Part shown: positions 53,606 to 64,000 of the stretch, piece after piece
Layout: each line of letters starts with the position of its first letter
How positions within the stretch are numbered: the stretch's first letter is position 1
NCBI GenBank assembly: GCA_030374805.1
Contig: JARGSG010000013.1
Location: forward strand, 558,001 to 622,000
Origin: Gracilaria gracilis
Lineage: Eukaryota; Rhodophyta; Florideophyceae; Gracilariales; Gracilariaceae
Reading direction: 5' to 3'
Length of the DNA stretch: 64,000 bases
Made by a program: the position numbers and the translations under genes
Notes under the pieces: model-generated
What the model was told of the DNA's origin: nothing
What the model saw: only the letters and a program-made list of their open reading frames with translations
Database searches by the model: none

Positions 53606-56395
53606 TTGGTCATCACCGATTGCGGCTCTATCCATTCCCATTTGTGGTTTGGGCGCGACGCGCGCCCATTGCATACCTCCAAGGTTCTACCTTTTTGGCT
53701 GCATGGCTTAGACCCATTTACCGTGTCGGTATACCCAGTGGGTGGGCGGGTTGCGCCTTCGGGCTCGTGTCAGCACTGTACCGTGAAGGGTTTTGGCGCC
53801 CACTTGGTTGCGGCGTGTCTCTCTGTCCCTTCGAGGTTCGACTACCAACCCTTCGAGGCACTGCCGCTGACTCCATCGAGGTTGTTCCACCGTTCTCCCT
53901 TCTTGTTGCTTTCGCACCCCTTTGCGGTTTGTCTACGCGGGCTAGCGCCACCGTGGCTTCTCGTCCGACCGACAAGGTTGAATCCGTTTATGGTGACCCC
54001 CGATTTTTATCTGAACCACATGGGTAGCCCCGGTACCAGCGTGCGGGCTCGCACCCGTAGCTGTACACGGCGATTGTCGGTTCCCCATGTTGGTCAATCG
54101 GACGCGGTAACCTCAAGGGACGGCGCGCCATCGGCGACCAATGCCGATACCTTAATGGTTGAACCCGCATGGGGCCCCGAACGGGTGGTGGTTTTGAGCA
54201 TCAGCTCTAGTGACTTACCCATTTTGGATAAAAAGTCGATTCGCTTCACCCCTGCGGTCGAATGCTTGCCGTCTCAACCACTCCCTCACGGTACTCATCA
54301 CACCATGTCGGGTGCCGGTCCTTCGCGCGGCCGCGGAAGCGGCATTGCCAAGTCTGGTTCTCGAGGTGCTGCTTTGTACCATTCCCGCATCCAAACTGGT
54401 TTCCGGAGGCAGCCAGTTCAGTCTTCCTCACATCAACCTCAAGGGATTCATGAAGGGATCCGGGACCCGTATGGTTCGGATCCCGAAATTACTCGTGGTA
54501 TTTCTTATTATGGTTTGGAGACTTTCACCACGGCCGACTGGAACGTTTCCCAACATGATACCTCCGGGGTCGATCCAAGAATGGTTTCGCAAGCGACGCT
54601 GTACCGTCGGAACTGGCCAGTGGTGCCGGGGAACACATCGCTTCCCGGCGTCTTGCGCCGTCCGACTTTGGGTACCTACTTGGGTTTGTTTCGTTTGGAC
54701 TGCGAGCGTCTCCGCTCCGTCCCGCAAACGCTCCACCATCGGGATAAAGAATCTCAACCTCGTCAGGGTCGGGTGGAGTGCTATGATAGCCGCCAGCGAC
54801 ACAAACCAATGAAGTATTTCATTCCCCCGCTTTATCCCAGCGATCTGCCGTATGTTCGTATTGAACCGGAGCTACATTATTACCGACGTCTGGTTGTGAA
54901 GATCTGTCAGTACGACTCCCTTCCGCAGCAGTACTTTCCGGCTTCTTCAAATTTGGTTTGCTTCGATAGGCCTTACAATACCATCCATTGGGCTAACCGT
55001 CGTAGGTGGGGGGTGGATGCTGCCACCAAGGCTCGCATTCGCACCCGGTCCAGCTTCAACCGCGTCATGCATGGGTTCCATAATGTGGAGTTCTTCTCAC
55101 AACCTAAGAAGGGAAGAACCTCTTGGTATGTGGCCCGACCTGAATGGTAGAATGCCTATGAGGTTCCGATGTCGCTTAGCGTCCCAACCCCACCAGTAAT
55201 GGCCTATTTCGGGAGCTACATCACCCGCAACTACGATCGGTATTACCTCATTTGGTCGATTGTCCCCGCAAAATGGGCCGTATTGGTGGCCATCCTGGCT
55301 CTGCAGGCTGCCCGTGACGGTATTGACTGGGATTGTCGTTCTCGAGAAGCCGAGATTTACCGTGACGGTGTGCAACCTCCTGGTCGTATGTTTTTCATTC
55401 CCCCGAGGGTCATTCGCGACATTCGCCTGTTTGGACTCGGAACCATTGTGGCAGGTACGGACTACTCCATTGAGCAGCTGGAGTCGTTGCTTCCCCAAGT
55501 GGAGAGTTCCCAGTGGGTAGCCAAGCAGGGGAGGTTTTCGATCCGGTGTCCTAGAAGGTTGTATCCCGCGCGGAGCAGCGCTATCCCGGGGCTCCGACCG
55601 ATCAGGGGCCTCTAGGGAGTCCCGAGCCATTCCCAACCGTGGTGGAATCGCCAGCAGCTATTCCTGTGGTCACTTCAGCGCCTACTCTCACTCCGAAGGG
55701 ACGCAATACGCCTGCCCATACTGGTGTGACTCCTCTTCTCCCTAGTACTACAAGGGTTGATGGGCCTCCGCGGGCTATCCTCGGGGGTGTCATGGCTTCG
55801 GCTGCCTGTCCTCTCTCGGGTGGACTCCCACACCATTTCAGGTTTAATGGCTCGGGTCCGCCAAGCCTGCGTGGTGAACTTCCAGCGGGCGGGTCCTAAC
55901 TCTGTGGTCGAAGCTCTTACCCTTCTGGAGAGCATCCTGCCTCGTCATGCACAGCACATGCGATCCTTTTCCCAAATTGGTGAGTTCCGGAACCGGTTCC
56001 AGGTCGAGCTCTACCAGATGGCTACCAACCAGGTGGCAGGCCTAGCGACGGCCATGGGCCCGACGGCTACAAACCCTTTGGAAGATCCCCTATTTGGTGC
56101 TAGCCTGGACCCCGGCCTTCTAGCCGCTACGCAGGCTCCTCTCCACATCGGGGCGTCGGTACCTCCGTCGGTTGCGCAGGCGAGCGCGCCATCTCCGATG
56201 GGTGCCGACGTAATGCCAGGCGTCAGCGTGCCTACTAGTACCCCCGTGGGTCATGGTAGTGCGCCTAGCCAGGCTCGAAGCCAGGCTCATCTCTTCCAGC
56301 CTTGGCCGGGAGCCCATCAGAACACCACTCCGGGTCGGGGATCCTCAGCTGGAGGCTCCTCGGGGCCTCACTTTGCCACTCACCCATCAGGTTGA
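53606..56395 (+). pseudogene. gypsy A-right antisense accessory ORF (aORF)
   Basis: One frame is open from 53606 to a TAG at 55148-55150 (514 codons), resumes at 55169, is disturbed by a 4-bp deletion near 55530, and returns to the same frame for 55757-56395. The first codon at 53606 is TTG; ATG candidates are about 53989 and 54305 (MSGAGPSRGRG, also present in the left copy). The stop is at the same place as in the left copy. The N-terminal 200 residues are Pro/Ser/Arg-rich. The middle has many aromatic residues (ISYYGLETFTTADWN, YFIPPLYPSDLPY). The C-terminus is Pro/Ala-rich. It starts next to the 3' LTR and converges with pol. No known domain recognised. Confidence 0.6.
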
Positions 56396-57396
56396 TTGTC
56401 GTATCCACTTGGATCTGTGCTTGAGCCACGTTGCTCCTGCATCCCTATTGGTGTTACTCTTCAAGTAAATTTACATGTTATGCGTTTCCATGGTAGGTTC
56501 CAGTTTCCTTTGAGGTGCGGTGCGTAGCGAGGGAGGAGGCTCGAAAACAGCTCCGCCCTTCCTTAGCTCTGCGCATCTCCAATTAGGTTTTGAAACTCTC
56601 CTCCCCCCTCCTTAGACCAGCGTACCACGATGGGTGACGGTTAATTCCTTGTAGGTAAGTTCCAGGAGGTGAGTTAGCTCCATCCTGAGCCATTTTTGTG
56701 CTCGTAGTATGGTTCACCACGTTGGTACTTCGATGCGCCTTCGTACGGCGCAGCGAGCTGTTTCGCCTTCCTATAAGATCAGATGTTGTGCCACGCGCTT
56801 GCGCGCGGTGGCCAGCAATGTACCTAGATGGTTCTGCATGGCCTCTCACCATGCATGGGCGCACGTGCGGTGTTTCACCATGGAGGTTACTTGCAAGGCG
56901 AATCAAAATATTTGACCGGAAAATTACCCCTCCATATGGTAGTGAAAACGCAAAAAACCCTTTTGGTCTGTATCTCGAGAACGAAGCGGTTTCAGAGGCT
57001 GGGAATGGCCGATTCGGAAGCGCGGCACGGTCAAAATACTTAGATTTTTTGACCATGCCGTTGCTCGCTCCCTACACACAATATTGTAAACCGAATCAAT
57101 TACTCCGCACGGCGCGCCACGAGCAGCGCGCGTATGCCTCGTCAAATAAAAAAGATACAATTTTTTGAATGTTTCTACCGTGCGGGTTCGCCCGCGTGCC
57201 GCGCACGTGCATGGCGCGTGTGCAACGGCGCGCGTACAGCGGTGCGTCCGTCTTTACCGCTCCTTGGACGTACCCTCGCGGAAGGCTTCCTTCTGGTTGT
57301 ACCTTCCTGGTAAGCGTCCGAACCGACTTTGGTGCTCCTCATTACAATGCTTTTCCCCCTTCCTTAGGGGACTGCATTACCTCTAAGGTTTACCCA
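56396..57396. other. gypsy A-right spacer between aORF and pol
   Basis: Same as 379-1378 in reverse. It includes the purine tract (56597-56614, pyrimidines on the plus strand) and CGCG-rich sequence at 57100-57260. Open frames on both strands (for example 57056-56583 minus, 56698-57168 plus) are shared with the left copy. Confidence 0.55.
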
Positions 57397-59212
57397 TCAT
57401 TCGGCATGTCCTCTCCCTTGCGGTTCCAGTAGCTCAGCCGGAAGTGGTGTGGTATGGTGTACTTCAGACCATCTGGGGTACGGCGGTGACCTACAAGGCG
57501 TTCCCCGTGGGAACTCATTAGAGACCTGAGATGGTATCGTTTCACCACTTTTATTTAGATGAGCATCGGTAACACTAGGGGTAGGTGGTTCCTCTGAAGG
57601 AGCAACCGTAATCCCTGCGGGTGGTACGTAGTCTGGGTCATCACCCTGTGCGTCATCATTAACCTCGATGGGTATCCCGTCCTCTCTGGGCCGAGTGCTC
57701 GGGGCAACCGCTTGGGGGTCTCGCGCAAATTCTCCGCGTTCCTTTCTGGTTTGAACCGTTTGGGGTGCAACCGTGATTCGGTCCATGGAGATAGTATTCT
57801 CTACACCATCTTGGTTCACCGTTACCGTGTGGTCAGTCGACCGAACTACCTTGAAAGGTCCCGATGATTTCGGAAGAAGCTTAAAATTGATATCTCTATC
57901 AATCGCTTCATCATCGGCTTCATCACCCGGTCGTGGTTTAGCTCCCTTTGGAGGGTGGTCAATAAAGACATATTGACCCGGCGTAGCCGTTACCACTTGG
58001 GTTACCTTTCGGTCGTAGTCCTCCTTGTACCGCTTCTGGGATGCTGTGAGCTTGCTCTCAGCATACTTGAGAGCACTTCTCAACCTCAAAAGGGTATTCC
58101 GTTTGACCTGTGACGGTGTGAGCGCTCCGGCGGCTTCTTTTCCTAATGGATCCCCTTCGACAACAATAACTGGTGGGTGTCTTGACAGTATCAGATCGAA
58201 CGGCGTAGTTTGCGTCGCTCGATGAACCTGAAGGTTATATGCGTACGTCAAGGTCTGCACGAGCTCGTCCCAACCAGTTTGGTGTTCTTCCGTATAATGT
58301 CGCAGCCTAGATACCAGTGTTCGGTTAGAACGCTTCACTTGCCCATTCGTTTGCGGATGATAGGCAGTGGTGAAGTAGTGCTTAATACCCAAGAGGTTAC
58401 AAACAGCTTCAAAGAACTTCGAAGCTAAGTTCGAACCATTTGTCGGTAAGTAGATAAAGCGCTGCACCATACGGGTAGATTCAATTGTTCAAGAACGCCA
58501 CCGAGAGGGTCGTAGATTTCGTGTCCTTCAAGGGTATCGCTCGCGTGAGCCTCGAGAACCTGTCGGTGATTACGATGATGTACTGATACCCCCTTGTGGT
58601 TTTTGGTAATGGACCTAGAAGGTCTATTGCGACGAACTCGAGAGGACCCGCTGCAGAGAATAACTTCAAGTATTTCCTGTGCTTCCAGAGACCTCCACGG
58701 GTACGTACGCAAGATTCAAATTGACCTACAAAGGTATATATATCATTAGCCATATGAGGCCAGTAGTACCCTTGCCTCAAGGTGTAGTACAATCTCGTAC
58801 CTCCAGGGTGTCCTGATAGCCTTGGGTAGTGGGCCAGGTACAGCACCCGAGGGCGCAGCACCTTGGGCACCACCTTCTGAAGGGAACCATCAATAGGAGC
58901 TCGCCTCACCAGGAAACCATTTCGGTCGACGTCAAAGTTCGAGTCTTTCATACCTACTTGGTCCATGAGAGAGCTGCAATAAACATCGTTTGCTTGCTCT
59001 CTCAGGAATTCCTCGCGGGTAATTGGCATGACGTCCGTTTCCTCGAAGGCGAGTATTTCCCGAGCGATGGCATCACTAAACCACGTATCCTCTTCGGGTA
59101 GAGTCCAGTAACCTTCTAATGTATCACCCTCAGGGTTGGTAGAGATGGTAAAGCATGGGGTATCATCCTCTACCGGCTTGGTGTCCAAACCATCTGTGGT
59201 AATGCGAGACAT
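57397..59212 (-). pseudogene. gypsy A-right integrase
   Basis: Frame 59212-58481 carries the zinc-binding segment (HYPRLSGHPG ... SCVR), the first catalytic Asp (VAIDLLGPL) and RYSRL-like TDRFSRLT. One extra A in the AAA at 58439-58441 shifts the frame inside the TDNG block, so the next frame (58470-57397) starts at NGSNLASKFF. Exactly 35 residues after the second Asp, at GQVKRSNRTL, Lys replaces the catalytic Glu. The GPF module (SSGPFKVVRSTDHTV) and a long acidic tail follow. Unable to integrate. Confidence 0.85.
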
Positions 59213-61600
59213 CGCGTCTGCGACATTGTGCTTGATACCTGGACGGTACTGTACGTCATACTCGAACTCTCAAAGTCGTAAACGCCATCGGGCAAGTCTG
59301 CCTGATGCGTCGGCCAGACCCAGTATCCACCGTAGGGCATCATGGTCGGTTCGAAGCGTGAACCTTTCACCATACAGGTAGGGACGGAGCATCAACATGC
59401 TACAGACCACTGCCAGACATTCCTTTTCGGTTGTTGTGTAGTTCTTTTTTGCAGCGTGCAGAGCACGGCTCCAGTACCCTATAGGTAGTTTGTCGCCGTT
59501 TTCGTGCTCCTGCATAAGACAACAACCAATTTGGGCGTCCGAGGCGTCAGTATTCAACGTGTATCGTAAATCAGCTTTGGGTAATGCCAAGATAGGAGGT
59601 GTCAAGAGCGCATGTTTCAGCGCCTCGAACGCATCCATTTCCTCATTGGTAAGACATTCAAACCTTGTAGGTTGACCTCTCAGCAGCTTCCTGTTGAGGG
59701 GAGCCGCTATCTTGGCAAATCCCTTGATAAACCGGCGGTACATATTGCACAAACCTATAAAGGATCGGATTCCCGTCTGGGACGTGGGTGGCTTCGCCTC
59801 CTGCACGGCCCGGATATTCCGCGGCGTCACTTCTAACCTCCCAGGGCTGATGATATGACCAAGGTATTCTACCTCTTTGGTGAAGAATTCGCACTTGCGG
59901 AGCTTCAACGATACTCCAGATTCCCTCAAAAGGTTCAAAACTTCCCTAACATGGTGGAAATCTTCCTCTACCGTTCTGGAATATATGATTACATCGTCGA
60001 TGTATACCAGAGCGGTTCTCCACTTCACCTTTGAAAGGATTATATCTAAAGCCCTCTGAAAGGTGGCCGGGGCATTCCGCAACCCAAAGGGCATACGCGT
60101 AAAGCGGAATAACCCAGCGTGGAAAGTAAACGTAGTTTTGTCCTTGTCTTCTTCCCTGATAGGTACCTGCCAATAACCACAATTGGCATCGAGCGTAGTA
60201 AAGATCTTGGCGTTGCCCAACGAATCTATACACTCGTCCATTTTAAGTATTGGGTACGAATCTCTAATGGTCATACTATTCAGTCTTCTGTAGTGCACAC
60301 AGAACCGCATACCGGTATCATTCTTTTTTGTAACGAGAACCACAGTGCTGGCCCAGTCCACATTTGCTGGTTCTATGAAACCTTCACGGAGCATTCTCTC
60401 GACCTCATTGAGCTCAACTTCACGGGCTTTTGGACCTGCACGTTAAGGCTGCTGGTAAATGGGTTTCCATCCAGGCACCATGTCAAAACGGTGCTCTGTA
60501 GCCTCAATTTGGCCTAACCAGCCCGACCACATCGGTTCAAATTCTTCTAGAGACTGAGGATCCGGTCTCGGAGAGCCTGGTTCTCCACACTGATCTGGAA
60601 TTCCTCTCTCCAATTCCAGTTCCATAGTCTTTTCCTGATCTCCAACCTTAAAGGTATTGGCGATCTTCTGTTCCATTTTGGTGTTTGTCGATAACGGGGG
60701 CGCATATGCAGGGTATGGCGCATCTGTTCCTCGTACTTCCTTAGAGGTGGCGACCTCTTCCAACCTATTAGGTGAGACCGTGAAAACCCCTTGTGGTGCC
60801 GGCATTGCTATTCCAATAGTGGTATTCTTGGATAGCTTAACAATTTGATTGCTAAAGTTACTCAAGTACACCTTGAAGGATTGATTAGGGATGTTGTCAA
60901 TAATCCCGTTTGCCATCAAGGCGAGATGTCTTTCTGCCAACCTAGGATGGTTCTGTAGCATTACCAATCCTGAAATTGCGCATGAGACATTCACTACCAT
61001 CTGGGTCATAGCCGGTATCGAAACCAATTTGGTGAGTCGTATCTTGTTCGAGACCGTTTCGGTGGGTATATTGGACCTCGGCTTCTCACGCCAACCATTT
61101 TTGGTCTGCGTATTACCCAGTATGGAAATACGACCACCTTGACGGAGAGCGACCGTTTGCGACCCTGGCAAAATTTCCTTGACATGTCTGTCAATAAAGT
61201 TGGTCCCGAGGATACAGTCTGTCGCCAGACGATCCACCACAAAGAAATTGAGTTTCAACTTTAAGGTTCCAAGTTGTACCTCAGTGGTCAACATTCCTCT
61301 AAGGTGCAGTGGGCGCTCGTTAGCGTCCACCAGTGGGTCGATAGTCGGGGCAGGTCGAATGTTCCGCAAGACTGCATCGGGTATGACGCGAGCGTTCAGC
61401 ACATTCGGACCGGCGCCGGTATCGAGTACACACGCAACGGAAACCTGTAGGTAATTGAGAAAGCTTACTGAAGCATTAACTTTATAGTTATCGCACTTCA
61501 TCACACACACCACATTGGGTACATCTGATTCTTCTTTTTCCACCATTAAGGTTTCCCATTCCGGTATCGACGGGCCTTCCAATTCACGGTTAGGGGTGGC
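59213..61600 (-). pseudogene. gypsy A-right protease, reverse transcriptase and RNase H
   Basis: A single frame carries the region with two in-frame stops, at about 60443 (TAA) and 59268 (TGA). Protease: CVLDTGAGPNVLN, then DCILGTNFIDRH. RT: GFIEPANVDWASTVVLV, FTTLDANCGYWQ, the catalytic VYIDDVIIYS, RSFIGLCNMYRRF. RNase H: YTLNTDASD, EKECLAVV, RTDHDALRWIL, then NVADAMSRI. This is the best preserved RT of the window. The frame lies -1 relative to gag. Confidence 0.88.
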
Positions 61601-61602
61601 CC

Positions 61603-63765
61603 CTACGCTAACCGTTCGGTGTGTTCCTCCTCCTCCTGAGCGGGACTGTCCTTCTCCAAGATTGGTGTTTCCTCGACCAGATGAATCTGAGATGGTGATG
61701 GTTGAGCTTGTACCCTCTTTCCAGATCCATATGGGTTACGGTGGTTTTGCTGCCTGGCTCTGATCAGATGTTCCCGCACCCCTGGGGGTATCTTGTCACA
61801 TCTGTTCGCCAGATAGTCTGGCGATAAACAGAGCCAGCAAACCAATCCACCTGTCTGGGGATCACGCATTGCCATCGAGGTAGGTCGGGCAACTGGATTG
61901 GTCGGTGCCGTAGCATACGAAGATACTTGCGAACCACCCGTTGAGGTTTGTTGAGTGCTCGCCGCACTTTGTGGCGACCTTACTGAAGCTTGGGGTACTG
62001 TCGACGACCAATTACCAATCAAGGTGGCTCGGGACTGAGCCTGCGGCGCAGTCACGAGATGAACCGCCATCCCGGTTGGTACGCGAATGAGCGAATCACC
62101 CTCTGAGGTAGTGCTTTCTTCTACCTCCAATACTGACCGTTTCGGTTTATCCTTTGGTGTATGGGACGCCGACGGCTTCTTTCCATCACGGAGAGTTTTG
62201 CCTAGTCCCTGGGCATAACGGGCAAGCCCATTTTAATCCACCTCACGGTTGTTCGCCAGGTAATTGCGTAGTTGCGAACGGATCGCTTTGTCGACATTGT
62301 CGGCGAAAAGCGACTTCAACCTACTAGTGGTAAAGACATTACCGCATCCGGTGGCCAGATTCCAAAGGCCCAACGAAAATTCCATTTCGGTTTGGCTAGA
62401 GCGTTGGCGATATGTCTGCACCTCAGCGTAACCTTCCTGGATAACCTCATCGGTCGCGTAAGTTCCCAACATGAAATTAACCACTTCTGGGTACGGCTCT
62501 AGCATCTCGGTTCCCTCGTCGTCACCCGCCACGGTACTTCCACGAAGCCTGCCTTGCAGCAAGTGGTAAGCTTGACCTCTAAGGTAAAACTGGAATAACC
62601 ACATGGCAGCACCTTCGGAAAACCCATTTTGGTCACATACAATCTTGAACTTCTGTAGAAACTCAATTACCGCAATGGGATCATCACCTGTGAAGGTAGT
62701 ATCACCCATCTAGAAGCTGAGCTTCTTATGGTGCTTGGTGATCTTCGGCGCAACTTCATGGGTGTAAGCAGAGGATCTGTTTCTCAACCGATATGACCTA
62801 TAATCAACCGCTTTGGTGAACAGATCGTTCAGCGGCTGACGCATCTCTAGGGTTGTATCGGTGTCCGAATCCGATTCGGACGACTCATACGGTTTCTTCT
62901 TACCTTTATGGTTTCTCTTTCACGACTTCTTCGCCACCCGGTGCGGTTTCTTCTTGCGTCTACCCTTATGGTCATCATCCGACGATGAACCAGTATCGGT
63001 ATCGGAGCTCGAGGAATCGGGGTCAGAGTCGTACCCGCGATTCTTTCCCCTTCTCCTCCTTCTTTCTTTACCCTTGCGGTTTCTTCTTCGTCGCCCCTCT
63101 TCTGGGTCAGACGAATCGTCCTCAGGTCCACCAGTCTTGGTGTCCTTTTGAACGTTACCTCCAATGGGTGGCAAGTACACGTCTCGAGGGCCCATCTCTA
63201 TATGGCTCTCTTAACCTTGCCTTAAACCTTGTAGGTACGCACTATCGGCCGGAATTGGCTTGATTGGTGCGGAAGAACGGGCAGGAATCCTTTGTGGTAT
63301 GCGAGTAACCATATTCACCCTACAGGTTTTTGTTTCCGCCATTCCTTCGGAAACCCAAAGGTCTTGAACCACTCGGTAGATATGCTCCCGGGCACCCGTT
63401 AAGAGGTATGTTTCAACCAATTTAGGTATGCGTTGAGAGGGCTTGTGCACGGCTCGATCAACCACGAAGCGGGTAAAGGCGTCCATGTCCATTGAGGTCA
63501 TAGCTTCATTAACCGTAGCGGTAAAAAAAGCTTTCGCTCGATCTTCCAATTGGGGCCAAAGGTCCTCAACCGTTGTCGGCAAGTGCTTATTAGGTTCAGG
63601 AGCCAACGGTGGCTGAGTGCCCGTATTCTTTGAGGTTCTGGCCCGAGGTTGCCGAAGCAGCTCCTCGGGATTATCCAGAATGAGTTTAGCGGCCGAAGCC
63701 GCAGCAGAACCCTTGTGGCTAGGTGGCGCGCTAGAGCCACGAGTAATCCTTGTAGGTCTTTCCAT
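61603..63765 (-). pseudogene. gypsy A-right gag
   Basis: From the ATG at 63765 (MERPTRITRGS) one frame runs to a stop at 61603 with four in-frame stops (about 63211, 62920, 62710 and 62233) and no frameshift. The N-terminal region has helical segments (LETYLLTGAREHIYRVV-like). Then come a very basic/acidic repeat region (RRRRNRKGKERRRRR, SSSSDTDTGSSSD), the capsid-like core FTGDDPIAVIEFLQKF ... FYLRGQA, and a zinc knuckle CWLCLSPDYLANRC, in which Tyr replaces the usual His. The end overlaps the -1 frame of pol. Confidence 0.8.
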
Positions 63766-63897
63766 AGTGACCAATAGTGGTATCCAATTGCTTCGCGAGT
63801 ATTCCTGCGAGACCAAATAGGTGCGTGAACTTCCAGAATCCTGTCAAATGTCTTCTGTTTACCAGTAAAGGTACGACAAAAACCAAGAAACTTCTAG

Positions 63898-63909
63898 GTC
63901 GGGAGACCA
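63898..63909 (-). other. primer-binding site of gypsy A-right
   Basis: TGGTCTCCCGAC on the minus strand, a few bases inside the 5' LTR. Same site as families B and C. Confidence 0.78.
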
Positions 63910-63912
63910 AAA

Positions 63913-64000
63913 AGTCGTACAAATACCGATAAGATGTGGGATTCGCCTGGTAGAGGGAGCGCGCAAGGGCTCAACCTGAAGTAGAAAAACACACAACCAA
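63913..64000 (-). repeat. 5' LTR of gypsy A-right, partial
   Basis: The first 88 bp match 52938-53027 (TCGTACAAATACCGATAAG, TAGAGGGAGCGCGC). Its first bases are AG instead of TG. It continues beyond the window end. Confidence 0.88.

Larger units (their letters stand above)
52938..64000 (-). mobile_element. Ty3/gypsy family A, right copy, nearly complete, runs off window
   Basis: Reading from the right edge: partial 5' LTR, primer-binding site, gag, pol, a 1-kb spacer, a long ORF in the opposite direction, polypurine tract and a 508-bp 3' LTR. Expected total length is about 11.5 kb, long for a gypsy element because of the extra 4 kb after pol. It has many in-frame stops and a lost integrase residue. 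The outer flank is AGAAC (52933-52937), the expected target duplication; the partner lies outside the window. Confidence 0.9.

Noticed and set aside
63898..63909. tRNA gene fragment
   Set aside because: The 12-bp match to a tRNA 3' end sits next to an LTR in three elements, which is the definition of a primer-binding site; no cloverleaf surrounds it.
1..64000. Bacterial or phage origin, operons, CRISPR arrays, rRNA genes
   Set aside because: All recognisable proteins are eukaryotic transposon proteins; no Shine-Dalgarno-led gene arrays, direct-repeat arrays or rRNA segments are visible.

Overview
This window is eukaryotic nuclear DNA made almost entirely of transposable elements, most of them broken and several nested in one another. 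I found no host gene, tRNA, rRNA or CRISPR array. The mixture is four related or distinct Ty3/gypsy families, one Ty1/copia element, two piggyBac elements with a C-terminal cysteine-rich domain, a pogo/DDE_1 transposase whose surviving box reads VQPAYSF, and a DUF7869-type gene. From general familiarity with the families, this resembles an oomycete (Phytophthora/Pythium-like stramenopile) repeat compartment. The lineage is an inference; the eukaryotic origin is not.

Layout. Positions 1-3973 are the 3' part of a gypsy element (family A, left copy): the end of pol, a spacer, and a long ORF on the opposite strand. A 302-bp foldback MITE (3595-3896) sits in it. Positions 3974 to about 6945 hold a DUF7869-type gene between imperfect terminal inverted repeats, split by a solo family-A LTR (4864-5371, target duplication AACCA). 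Positions 8455-7843 hold an unrecognised broken gene. Positions 8540-31738 look like one old minus-strand gypsy element (family B), with its 3' LTR at 8540-9311, its 5' LTR at 30995-31738, and its gag split by a 15-kb block (14244-29640) of family C. That block contains two family C copies in opposite orientation. They share near-identical 3.4-kb arms (about 14600-17975 and 20700-24080) bounded on both sides by less similar homologous sequence, which suggests gene conversion.

Positions 31739-36239 hold a copia RNase H relic and piggyBac-1 (32664-36239). A pogo-like transposase gene (36556-43618) is split by a complete gypsy element (family D, 37049-42451, LTRs of 353 bp, target duplication GAGGG, chromodomain at the integrase C-terminus). 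PiggyBac-2 starts at a TTAA at 43808. A complete but RT-deleted copia element (46740-52838, LTRs of 242 bp, target duplication TTGGG) follows. The window ends in a nearly full-length family-A gypsy element on the minus strand (52938 to beyond 64000).

Two multi-gene arrangements stand out. Family A (both copies), and probably family C, carries a long antisense gene between pol and the 3' LTR. Both piggyBac elements carry a second gene of unknown function (core motif CGGTPCY) tail to tail with the transposase. Families A and C also share a -1 frame step from gag to pol, and families A, B and C share a primer-binding site (TGGTCTCCCGAC). No element looks autonomous: in A, C and D the integrase has lost a catalytic residue, and the copia RT lacks its core.
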